NCBI GenBank assembly: GCA_018242505.1
Contig: JAFEBU010000040.1
Location: 124,001 to 188,000, forward strand
Direction of reading: 5' to 3'
Source of the DNA: Pseudomonadota bacterium
GTDB lineage: Bacteria > Pseudomonadota > Alphaproteobacteria > Reyranellales > Reyranellaceae
DNA length: 64,000 nucleotides
The notes under the pieces are model-generated. The model ran no database searches, was not told where the DNA came from, and saw only the letters and a list, made by a program, of their open reading frames with translations. Position 1 is the stretch's first letter. Every line of letters begins with the position of its first letter. Positions 45,801 to 57,713 of the stretch are shown here, piece after piece. Made by a program: the position numbers and the translations under genes.

Positions 45801-46915
45801 ATGAAACTGACGATCGAGCGGGCGGCCCTTCTCAAGGCCTTGGCCCATGTCCAGAGTGTCGTCGAGCGTCGGACCACGATCCCCATCCTGTCGAATGTGC
45901 TGATCACCGCCCAGAAGGGCCGGTTGAGCCTTGCCGCGACCGACATGGATCTCGCGATCACGGAGACGGTAGAGGCGAACGCCACCAAGACCGGTTCGAC
46001 CACCGCCCCTGCGCATACGCTCTACGAGATCGTCCGCAAGCTGCCCGACGGGGCCCAAGTCGAGTTGGAGACGGCGAGCGATGGCAACAGCCTGGTGATC
46101 CGCGCCGGCCGCTCGCGCTTTACCCTGCAGTGCCTGCCGCCCGCCGACTTCCCGGCCATGAACGAAGGCGATCTGCCGCATCGTTTCCAGCTTCCGGCGA
46201 CCGATCTCAAGGGCATCATCGATCGCACGCGCTTTGCCATCTCCAACGAAGAGACGCGCTACTACCTGAATGGCATCTATTTCCATGCCGCCAAGGCGGC
46301 GGGCACCGACGTGCTGCGCGGCGTGGCGACCGACGGCCATCGCCTGGCGAGGGTCGAGGTGCCGCTGCCGAAGGGGGCCGGCGACATTCCGGGCGTGATC
46401 GTGCCGCGCAAGACCGTAGGTGAGGTCCGCAAGCTTCTCGACGAGAGCGACGGCTCGGTCGATATCGAGTTGTCCGACACCCGGGTCCGGTTCGCCAGCG
46501 GCAATGTCACCCTGGTCAGCAAGCTGATCGACGGCACCTTCCCCGACTACGAGCGCGTCATCCCGACCGGTAACGACAAGGTGCTGAACGTTCCTTGCAA
46601 GGAGTTCGCCAACGCCGTCGACCGTGTCTCGACGATCTCGACCGAGAAGTCGCGGGCCATCAAGCTCGCCGTCGGCAAGGGAGTCGTCACCCTCTCGGCC
46701 ACCAGCCCCGATGCCGGCAGTGCCACCGAGGAGATCGAGGTCGACTACGCCGACACCGTTCTCGAGATCGGCTTCAATTCGCGCTACCTGCTCGACATTA
46801 CCGAGCAGATCGCCGGATCGGAGGCGCGCTTCCTGATGGCCGATGCGGGGTCGCCCACCTTGGTGCGCGACGGCGCCGACGAAAGCGCGCTCTATGTGCT
46901 CATGCCGATGCGGGT

Positions 46916-46919
<4 letters not shown>
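45801..46919 (+). CDS. dnaN: DNA polymerase III beta subunit (sliding clamp)
   Basis: A 372-residue clamp. It begins MKLTIERAALLKALAHVQSVVERRTTIPILSNVL and ends with the canonical ALYVLMPMRV peptide-binding tail. It encircles DNA and tethers polymerase III. The 211-base gap from dnaA holds the dnaA terminator and presumably its own promoter. It overlaps recF by 4 bases (ATGA). Confidence 0.98.
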
Positions 46920-50592
<3,673 letters not shown>

Positions 50593-50661
50593 CCGCCGCC
50601 AGCGGCAATCTCGCATCCGGGCACGCAAACCGGCATTCGAGCCGTTGCGATAAACGCTGAG

Positions 50662-51273
50662 ATGGTTACGCTGGGGGGAATGAAGTTCCCTCGATTGCTC
50701 GTTCCCGGACGCCTTCGACATGCTGCGTGGCTGATGGCGATCGTCGCTGCAGCAGCCTTTGCCGGTTCCGCGGAAGCCCAGACGGCCGGCAGCCCCGCGC
50801 CCACCGTACATCCCGGAACCAAGCTCAGCTTTCCGCCCAGCCTGGGCGGCGCCACCTTGGAAGAGAGCCTGAACCAGGGGGGATCGGTGGCCTATCTGTA
50901 CGGCATCAACAAGATGCGGATTTACGTCCGTATCGCCGACCTCGGCCGCCACGTGCCACCGGGCAGCGACACACCGGCCCTCATGAACCAGTTCACCACC
51001 GAACTGAACGACATCGCGGCGGAATTCAAATCAAAGGGTTACGGCCAAATCGAGCGGCCCGCGGTCCCCTCGTCCTGCGCCTATGGCAGCGTCACCTTCC
51101 GCTGTATTGTCTACAGCGTGAGTTCGACCGGCGGTCGGCTCTTCAGCAAGCTTCTGATGACCGGCTATCACGACTATTTCCTGAAGATCCGCATCGACTG
51201 GGCGTCCAGCAGCGATACGCAAGCCGATGCCGATAGGGCGCTGCAATCCTTTGTCTCGGCGCTGATTCACTGA
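50662..51273 (+). CDS. Exported protein of unknown function
   Basis: A 203-residue protein with a signal peptide (AWLMAIVAAAAFAGSAEA) and no recognised domain. The mature part has PGTKLSFPPSLGGATLEES, an aromatic YLYGINKMRIYVRIADLGR strand and two cysteines (SSCAYGSVTFRC) that could form a disulfide. Starts at 50662 and 50680 are both possible; neither has well-placed ribosome binding bases. It follows gyrB by 69 bases. Confidence 0.7.
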   Translation: MVTLGGMKFPRLLVPGRLRHAAWLMAIVAAAAFAGSAEAQTAGSPAPTVHPGTKLSFPPSLGGATLEESLNQGGSVAYLYGINKMRIYVRIADLGRHVPPGSDTPALMNQFTTELNDIAAEFKSKGYGQIERPAVPSSCAYGSVTFRCIVYSVSSTGGRLFSKLLMTGYHDYFLKIRIDWASSSDTQADADRALQSFVSALIH

Positions 51274-51284
51274 GTGATCGCGCG

Positions 51285-51680
51285 CTAAAGCACCATCTGC
51301 GTCTGGGTGACGACAGCCACCAGCTTGCCCTCGGTGGTGGTGATGCGTGTGGTCCAGACCTGGGTGCGTCGCCCGCGATGGACCGGGACCGTCTCGCCGA
51401 TCACGGTCATGCCGACCGGCGCGGGCCCGACGAAATTGGTCTTGCTCTCGATCGTGGTGGTGCCCTTGCCTTCCGGCAGGTTCAGGACGGTGGCGGCCGC
51501 CCCCAGCGTGTCGGCAAAGGCCATGATCGCGCCGCCATGGAGCACGTCAGGCCGCGTGCAGAGTTCCGGCCGGACGACCATCTCCGCCTTCACCCCCGTC
51601 TCGTCTGCCGCCACGAACTTGAGCCCCAGCACCTTGGCGAACGGGAGCTGGCGGTCGTTGAGGAATTGAACCTTGTCCAT
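51285..51680 (-). CDS. PaaI-type hotdog thioesterase
   Basis: A 131-residue single hotdog domain. LHGGAIMAFADTLGAAAT is the central helix with its conserved His-Gly-Gly and the acidic residue of the active site; ESKTNFVGPAPVG and RTQVWTTRITTTEGKLVAVVTQTQ complete the fold. Such enzymes hydrolyse aryl- or acyl-CoA esters as tetramers. The ATG at 51680 is preferred for its GGAG site; 51692 and 51713 are in frame. Confidence 0.9.
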   Translation of the reverse strand: MDKVQFLNDRQLPFAKVLGLKFVAADETGVKAEMVVRPELCTRPDVLHGGAIMAFADTLGAAATVLNLPEGKGTTTIESKTNFVGPAPVGMTVIGETVPVHRGRRTQVWTTRITTTEGKLVAVVTQTQMVL

Positions 51681-51784
51681 TGTCGTCTCCATTTGCCCGG
51701 CCGTTCGTCCCATGATGAATGGGGGTCCGGCAATTATGCCCGAGGTAATCGGCGGAGCGTCGGAGCAATGCTAGCCTCAAGGCC

Positions 51785-52651
51785 ATGACAAGCAATCCCA
51801 TGCCCGCATCGCCATCTGCTCCGGCGACCGTGATCGCCAATCAGCCGGACATGTTCGGCCCCATGCTGCGCGCCTGGCGCCGCCGCCGTGGCGCCAGCCA
51901 GCTTGCGCTTGCCTTGCAATCGGGCGTCTCGCAGCGTCACGTGAGCTTTCTCGAATCGGGCCGCGCCCGCCCCAGCCGCGAGATGGTGGTGCAGCTCTCC
52001 TCGGCCCTCGACGTCCCCCTGCGCCAGCGTAATGCCATGCTGCTGGCGGCGGGCTTCGCGCCGGTCTACCGCGAGAGCAACCTTGCCGCGCCCGAGCTGG
52101 CGCCAGTGCGCCAGGCGATCGACCGCATGCTGAAGCAGCAGGAGCCATATCCTGCCATCGTGGTCGACCGGCTGTGGAACTTCATCCAGGGCAACGACGC
52201 GGCCACCGCCTTCACCATTTTCCTGTTCGAAGGTCCACCGCCGCCGTCACCGGCCGGCAAGGCTCCGAACATTCTGCGCTGGTTGCTCGATCCCAAGGCG
52301 CTGCGGCCCAAGCTCGCCAACTGGGAAGAGGTGGCACGCCATCTCGTGTCGACGACCTATGCCGAGATCCTGGCCGACGGCGGCGAGCCCAAGGCCCTTG
52401 CCTTCATCGAGGAGGTCATGGCCTATCCCGACGTGCCGGCCTCGTTCCGCAAGTTGCGCTTCGAGGAGCGGCCGCAGCCGGTGCTGACGCTGGATTACAT
52501 CGTGGGTGGCAAGTCGCTTTCGGTCTTCACCACCATTGCCACGCTCGGCACGCCGCAGGACGTTACCTTGCAGGAAGTCCGCATCGAGAGCTTCTTCCCG
52601 GCCGACGAGCGCAGCGACGCACTGTTCAGGAGCCTGGCGGCCAGGAGCTGA
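51785..52651 (+). CDS. XRE-family regulator with MmyB-like ligand domain
   Basis: A 288-residue regulator. Residues ~23-90 form a helix-turn-helix (MLRAWRRRRGASQLALALQSGVSQRHVSFLESGRARPSREMV), and the rest matches the MmyB-like PAS-type ligand domain (YPAIVVDRLWNFIQGNDAATAF). MmyB-like domains bind fatty acids or similar in known cases. It is convergent with the hydrogenase-like operon, 6 bases apart; any control of it is a guess. Confidence 0.88.
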   Translation: MTSNPMPASPSAPATVIANQPDMFGPMLRAWRRRRGASQLALALQSGVSQRHVSFLESGRARPSREMVVQLSSALDVPLRQRNAMLLAAGFAPVYRESNLAAPELAPVRQAIDRMLKQQEPYPAIVVDRLWNFIQGNDAATAFTIFLFEGPPPPSPAGKAPNILRWLLDPKALRPKLANWEEVARHLVSTTYAEILADGGEPKALAFIEEVMAYPDVPASFRKLRFEERPQPVLTLDYIVGGKSLSVFTTIATLGTPQDVTLQEVRIESFFPADERSDALFRSLAARS

Positions 52652-52657
52652 GCGCGG

Positions 52658-53173
52658 TTATCCGGCTTTCTCGATCAGCGCCAGGAGGCCTTTCACGATC
52701 TCCAGGGGCGCCGGTGGGCAGCCGCCGATATGCAAATCCACGGGAAGAACGCTGGCAATCGGCCCGACGATGGCGTCCGATCCGGCGAAAATCCCGCAAT
52801 TGGCGGCGCAATCACCCACGCCAACGACCCATTTGGGCTCGGGTGCGGCATTGTAGGCGCGCAACAACGCCTCCCGCATGTTCCACGTCACCGGTCCCGT
52901 CACCAGGAAAACGTCGGCATGGCGCGGGGAGGCCACAAACTTCAGGCCAAATCGTTCGATGTCATAGACCGGGTTGTTGAGCGCATTGATCTCGAGCTCG
53001 CAGCCGTTGCAGGAACCGGCATCGACCTCGCGAATGGCGAGCGACCGGCCCAGCCGCTGCCTCGCCCGCTCGGCCAGCGCCTTCGCCAGTTCCTCGAGCG
53101 CTGCGGGTCCCGGCGCAGGTGGCCTGACCGTTGCCGTTCCCCTCCGCAACGCATCGAGCAGAAACGATCTCAT
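52658..53173 (-). CDS. HyfI-like Fe-S small subunit (NuoB/hydrogenase-4 type)
   Basis: A 171-residue subunit homologous to NuoB and the small subunits of group 4 hydrogenases. Four cysteines fit an N2-type [4Fe-4S] cluster: Cys55 and Cys58 in GSCNGCELE, Cys122 in VGDCAANCG, and Cys152 in GGCPPAP. The cluster is therefore likely intact and carries electrons at the membrane arm junction. It is the last gene of the six-gene operon, 10 bases after the large subunit gene. Confidence 0.9.
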   Translation of the reverse strand: MRSFLLDALRRGTATVRPPAPGPAALEELAKALAERARQRLGRSLAIREVDAGSCNGCELEINALNNPVYDIERFGLKFVASPRHADVFLVTGPVTWNMREALLRAYNAAPEPKWVVGVGDCAANCGIFAGSDAIVGPIASVLPVDLHIGGCPPAPLEIVKGLLALIEKAG

Positions 53174-53183
53174 GGCGCGTGCC

Positions 53184-54659
53184 TCATAGATCGTGCCCCG
53201 AATAGGCGCAGTTGAACGATTTATTGCAGATCGGGAAGTCAGCGATGATGTTGCCCTCGATCGCTGCCTCAAGGATCGGCCACTGGAACCAGCTTGCATC
53301 CCGCAAATGGACGCGCCCCAGACGCCCTGCACCATCGAGGGTCACACTCATGAAGGCGTCGCCCCGGAAGGCCTCAATCAATGCCGCCCCTTCGCCGGCC
53401 ACGAACGCCGGCGACTTGCTTCGGATCTCGCCGGGTTCAAGCCGATCGAGAAGCTGGCGAACCATTCCGAGACTCTCGACGATCTCGTCCATGCGTACCT
53501 GCAGGCGCGCATCGACGTCGCCGCCCATGCGCGTCTTTAGCTCGAAATCGAGCCGGTCATAGGGCGCATACGGGAAGGACTTGCGCGCATCGAAAGCGCG
53601 TCCGGAGGCGCGGCCGACAAAGCCGCCTGTCGCATACTGGCGCACGAGTTCGAGTCTCGCGATCCCGGTTGTGATCGTACGATCCTGGAGCGACGGCAGC
53701 CCATCGTAGACGCGCAGCACCTTGGCCCGCGTCTCCTCCAGGCGCGCGAGAAGGCCGCGGATCCGGCTGATGCCGTCCTGCGACAGGTCGGTCGCGACGC
53801 CGCCCGGTACGATGCAGTCCATCATCAGCCGATGGCCGAAGCACGCGGCAGCAACCGTCAGCACGTCCTCGCGCTGCAACGTGCAGCGCGCATTGATGGT
53901 GAGCACGCTCGCATCGTTGCAGATCCCGCCTACGTCGTTGATGTGATGGGAAAGCCGTTCGAGCTCGGCGAGGATGCCGCGCAGCAGTACGGCACGTGGT
54001 GGTATGCTCCAGCCCAGGGCAGCCTCGATCGCACGGGCAAAGGCCCAGGCATAGGCAACCGTGCTGTCACCCGAGATTCGTCCGACGATACGTGCGCCCC
54101 GCGCGACGTCGGCCCCCTCCAGCAGCCGTTCGACGCCTTTATGGGCGTAGCCAAAGCGCTGCTCGAGCCGCACCACCGTCTCTCCGCTCGCGGCGAAACG
54201 GAAGTGACCGGGCTCGATGATGCCGGCATGGATCGGTCCGACGGCGACCTGGTGCAGATCGTCACCCTCGACGCGGAGAAAATCGTATGGAGCCGCGCTT
54301 TCCCGCCCCGGCCATCGTCCATGGTCGAGCCAGGGTCGCGCGTCGGGCAGGCCGATCGGCCGCACACCGTGAAGGTCCCGCATCGCACGCTCCAGCCGCA
54401 TCGCCGGCGCGTGATGAGCGGACACGGAAGGATAGGCGCCGTCCTCGGTCCTGAGCGACAGGATCGCGCGGCAGCCCTCGCCATTCAGCGCCATGCGGAC
54501 CCTGCTTTGGTCTGCCCACAGCGCGCTAAGGTCGTGACGGCCGGCGGCGCAACCCTCGGCCATCGCGGTCCATATATCGGACGTAACGTCCAGGCGCACA
54601 TAACCATCAGGCCCGGCGCCACGCCCAGCAATAAGGTCGGCGAGCACGGCACCGGTCAT
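53184..54659 (-). CDS. HyfG-like large subunit (NuoCD/hydrogenase large type) without NiFe ligands
   Basis: A 491-residue fusion of NuoC-like (residues 1-110) and NuoD/hydrogenase-large-like parts. GPIHAGIIEPGHFRF (141-155) and FGYAHKGVERLLEG (169-182) match HycE/HyfG. The first CxxC that binds NiFe (CGIC in HycE) is SGDS here (Ser196, Ser199), and the C-terminal DPCxxC is FNCAYS (Cys484, Ser487). Only one of four cysteine ligands remains, so a NiFe centre is not expected. The gene overlaps hyfF by ATGA. It probably serves as the quinone- or donor-side partner in a hydrogenase-related complex. Confidence 0.88.
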   Translation of the reverse strand: MTGAVLADLIAGRGAGPDGYVRLDVTSDIWTAMAEGCAAGRHDLSALWADQSRVRMALNGEGCRAILSLRTEDGAYPSVSAHHAPAMRLERAMRDLHGVRPIGLPDARPWLDHGRWPGRESAAPYDFLRVEGDDLHQVAVGPIHAGIIEPGHFRFAASGETVVRLEQRFGYAHKGVERLLEGADVARGARIVGRISGDSTVAYAWAFARAIEAALGWSIPPRAVLLRGILAELERLSHHINDVGGICNDASVLTINARCTLQREDVLTVAAACFGHRLMMDCIVPGGVATDLSQDGISRIRGLLARLEETRAKVLRVYDGLPSLQDRTITTGIARLELVRQYATGGFVGRASGRAFDARKSFPYAPYDRLDFELKTRMGGDVDARLQVRMDEIVESLGMVRQLLDRLEPGEIRSKSPAFVAGEGAALIEAFRGDAFMSVTLDGAGRLGRVHLRDASWFQWPILEAAIEGNIIADFPICNKSFNCAYSGHDL

Positions 54660-56089
54660 CCCAGAAGCTCCGCGGCGCGCTGGAACCAGGCGACAAGCAT
54701 TGCCGGCAGAAAGACGCCGGCCGCCAGCACCAACGCGAGATGCAGGACAATGGGTACAAACGATGCATCCACGCGGTGCGTCGGTCCCGTCGGCACCCCT
54801 AAAATAGTGCCCTGCAACCGCATCAGCAGCGCGCCGAACCCCACCAGCAGACCGAAGGCCGGCAGCAGGGCGAGCCACGGTTCGCGCGCGAAGGTGGTCG
54901 TCAGGATCAGGAATTCGCTGGTGAAGACGCCGAACGGCGGCATGCCGGAGATCGCCAGCACGGCAAGCGCGAAGGCGATGGCCAGCCGGGGGTGCGTGTC
55001 GCTGAGCCCGGTGATCTCGGCGATGCGCTGGGTGCCCTTGGCCTGGGCGATGTGGCCGACGGAGAAGAAGATGCCGGACTTCGTCAGGCTGTGCATGGCC
55101 ATGTGCAGAAGGCCGGCGAAGTTGGCGAGCGGACCGCCCATGCCAAACGCGAAGACCATCAGACCCATGTGCTCGATCGACGAATAGGCGAACAGCCGTT
55201 TGATATCGCGCCGCTGGTAGAGCATGAAGGCCGCAAAGATCAGCGACACCAGCCCCATCACGATCATCACCGGGCCGGGATTGAGCGCCGCCGGCTGGCC
55301 GGCAATCAGCATCTTGAAGCGCAGCAAGGCGTAGAGCGCCACGTTCAGCAAGAGTCCCGACAGGACTGCCGATATCGGCGTCGGCCCCTCGGCATGGGCG
55401 TCCGGCAGCCAGGCATGCAATGGCGCCAGCCCGATCTTCGTGCCGTAGCCGATCAGGAGAAAGATGAAGGCGAGATCGAGGATCGCCGGATCCATCTTCG
55501 CCGCCACGCCCTGGAGAAGGCTCCAGGTCATCGCCGGCACGCCCTCGCCCAGCGCCGGCTGGCCGGCCAGATAGATCAGGATGGTGCCAAAGAAGGCGAG
55601 CGAGATCCCCACGCTCGCCAGGATGAAATACTTCCAGGCCGCCTCGATCGCCTGAGGGGTCCGATAGAGGCCGACCATCACCACCGTGATCAGCGTCGCC
55701 AATTCCAGCCCGACCCAGATGAGGCCGATATTGTTGGCGACCAGGGCGACGTTCATCGACCCCATCATCGCCTGGAACATGGCGTGATAGAATCGCACGA
55801 AGCCAGGCGACAGCCGGCCGGTCTTGATCTCGTGGCCGATGTACGAGGCGCTGAAGATCGAGGTGGTGAAGCCCACCAGGGTGTTGATGACGATGAAGAC
55901 GATGTTGAATTCATCGACAATCGCGTAGGGACCGACCGTCCTCCCGCCGTCGATCAGCCACAGGCCAGCAGCAAAGGTGACCGCCGAGGCAAGCACATTG
56001 ACAATCGCCCCGACGCGATAACCCGGAATGGCCACCAGCACGAGGGCCGCCACATAGGGCACGAGGACCACGATCTGATAGGTATGCAT
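54656..56089 (-). CDS. HyfF-like proton-pumping antiporter subunit
   Basis: A 477-residue membrane protein with about 13-14 helices, homologous to NuoL/M/N and HyfF. The conserved ion-path residues are visible: WVGLELATL (acidic residue in helix 5), IGYGTKIGLAPLHAWLPDAHAEGPTPISAVLSG with its Lys and the HAWLPDAH loop, and KRLFAYSSIEHMG. The start ATG at 56089 overlaps the hyfE stop. It is expected to pump H+ or Na+. Confidence 0.92.
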   Translation of the reverse strand: MHTYQIVVLVPYVAALVLVAIPGYRVGAIVNVLASAVTFAAGLWLIDGGRTVGPYAIVDEFNIVFIVINTLVGFTTSIFSASYIGHEIKTGRLSPGFVRFYHAMFQAMMGSMNVALVANNIGLIWVGLELATLITVVMVGLYRTPQAIEAAWKYFILASVGISLAFFGTILIYLAGQPALGEGVPAMTWSLLQGVAAKMDPAILDLAFIFLLIGYGTKIGLAPLHAWLPDAHAEGPTPISAVLSGLLLNVALYALLRFKMLIAGQPAALNPGPVMIVMGLVSLIFAAFMLYQRRDIKRLFAYSSIEHMGLMVFAFGMGGPLANFAGLLHMAMHSLTKSGIFFSVGHIAQAKGTQRIAEITGLSDTHPRLAIAFALAVLAISGMPPFGVFTSEFLILTTTFAREPWLALLPAFGLLVGFGALLMRLQGTILGVPTGPTHRVDASFVPIVLHLALVLAAGVFLPAMLVAWFQRAAELLG

Positions 56090-56748
56090 CAGCGCGCGTC
56101 TCCGCGCATGCGGTCGAGCGCTTCGATATCGATCGTGTCGAAGCGTTCGCGGATACGGAACACGAAGACCGCGAACACGAAGAGGGCGATCAGCACCGAA
56201 AAGGCGACGCTGACCTCGACGACCAGCGGCATGCCGCGCGCGCCCGTGGCGGCGAGGATCAATCCGTTCTCCATCGACATGAAGCCGACCACCTGGGTCA
56301 CTGCATTGCGGCGCAAGATCATCATCAGGAAGCCGAGAAGGACGATGGCGAGCGCCAGCGCCAGATCCTCGCGGGCATGGCCTGCCGTGCCTTGCACGAC
56401 CTTCAGAAGCAGCGCCTGCGCAAGACCGGTGAGCGCCAGACCGACCATCAGGGCAATGCCTACGCCAACCACCTTTTCGACTTCGCGATGGATGCCGAGA
56501 CGCACGACCATCCGATAGAGTGCCACCGGGATGACGATACCCTTGAGGCAAAGGGCGATCAGTGCGGTGATGAAGAGTTCCGACCGGTCCTGCGTATACG
56601 CTGCCCAGGCCACGGCGAGGGCCAGTGCGACCGACTGTGCCGCGAAGGTCTTGAGCACCGCAGCGATGCGCTCCTGGTAAAGGAGCGCAAAGCTCGTCAC
56701 CAGCATGACGCCGGCCAACAGATGAGAGATCTCATACCCCCGGATCAC
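56089..56748 (-). CDS. HyfE-like membrane subunit (NuoK-like)
   Basis: A 219-residue membrane protein with about six to seven helices, matching HyfE, whose C-terminal part resembles NuoK (VVGFMSMENGLILAA is the NuoK-type Glu-containing helix). It begins with GTG at 56748 after a GAGGGGCGG site and overlaps the hyfC stop (GTGA). Confidence 0.9.
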   Translation of the reverse strand: MIRGYEISHLLAGVMLVTSFALLYQERIAAVLKTFAAQSVALALAVAWAAYTQDRSELFITALIALCLKGIVIPVALYRMVVRLGIHREVEKVVGVGIALMVGLALTGLAQALLLKVVQGTAGHAREDLALALAIVLLGFLMMILRRNAVTQVVGFMSMENGLILAATGARGMPLVVEVSVAFSVLIALFVFAVFVFRIRERFDTIDIEALDRMRGDAR

Positions 56749-57713
56749 TGAACCGCCCCTCGCGTGAGGAAGGCCATCAGGATGGCCAGGAACCCGAAGA
56801 TGAAGGCGATGCCGAGGAAATCGGGCAGGCGAAATACGCGCATCTTGGCGATGCTCACCTCCCACACGCCCAGCAGCGCGGCGCCCGCCAGCAGCTTCGC
56901 GGTCCAGGCCAGCAGCCCGACGATCCAGCCACCGATCCCCGCGGCAGCGGGCGCCATGCCGAAGGGTGCGAACAGGCAGATCAGCAGCGAGAGATAGAGA
57001 ACCAGCTTCAGGTAGCTCGCCGCTTCGACCAGGGCGAGATGACGCCCCGAGTATTCGAGGATCATCGCCTCATGGACCATGGTGAGCTCGAGGTGGGTGA
57101 CCGGATTGTCGACCGGGATACGCGCATTCTCGGCGAGCGCCACGATGACCAGCGCAACCAGCGACAATGCCAGCGATACCCGCACCGCAAGCGGCTCGGC
57201 GATGAAGAAGTCGGCCACGCCCGAGAGCCTGGTCGTGCCCGCGGCGATGGCGAGTGTAAGGACGATCAGCATCATCGCCGGCTCGGCGAGCGTCGCGATC
57301 ATCATCTCGCGCGACGAGCCGATGCCGCCGAAGCCCGTTCCGACATCCATGCCCGCCAGCGCAAGAAGCATACGGGCGGCGCCGAGCAGCGCGACCAGCG
57401 CCACCACATCGGCCGCCCAGTTGAACATCAGCCCGGAAGCGAAGCTCGGAACCAGCGCCGCAGCCACCCACGTGAGCGCGAAGATCAGGGAGGGCGCTGC
57501 GCGGAACAGCCAGGAAGCGTTCTCCGCCACCACCGATTCCTTGCGCAGGAGCTTGGCGAGGTCGCGATAGCCCTGCAGCAATGGCGTCCCTTGCCGGCGC
57601 ATCAGACGGGCCTTGACCCGGCGCACCACGCCGACCGTTAGTGGCGCGATGAGCAGCACCAGGAACATCTGTGCGCCCTGCGCCAGGAACTGCATCGCGG
57701 GACTGGTGCTCAT
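56745..57713 (-). CDS. HyfC-like membrane subunit (NuoH-like)
   Basis: A 322-residue membrane protein with about eight helices, homologous to HyfC/HycD/NuoH. GIGSSREMMIATLAEP and the acidic loop ARIPVDNPVTHLELTMVHEAMILEYSG are the family marks that couple the hydrophilic arm to the pumps. It overlaps hyfB by 4 bases and hyfE by 4 bases. Confidence 0.92.
   Translation of the reverse strand: MSTSPAMQFLAQGAQMFLVLLIAPLTVGVVRRVKARLMRRQGTPLLQGYRDLAKLLRKESVVAENASWLFRAAPSLIFALTWVAAALVPSFASGLMFNWAADVVALVALLGAARMLLALAGMDVGTGFGGIGSSREMMIATLAEPAMMLIVLTLAIAAGTTRLSGVADFFIAEPLAVRVSLALSLVALVIVALAENARIPVDNPVTHLELTMVHEAMILEYSGRHLALVEAASYLKLVLYLSLLICLFAPFGMAPAAAGIGGWIVGLLAWTAKLLAGAALLGVWEVSIAKMRVFRLPDFLGIAFIFGFLAILMAFLTRGAVQ

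Noticed and set aside
53184..54659. Functional NiFe hydrogenase
   Set aside because: Three of four NiFe cysteine ligands are missing in the large subunit.
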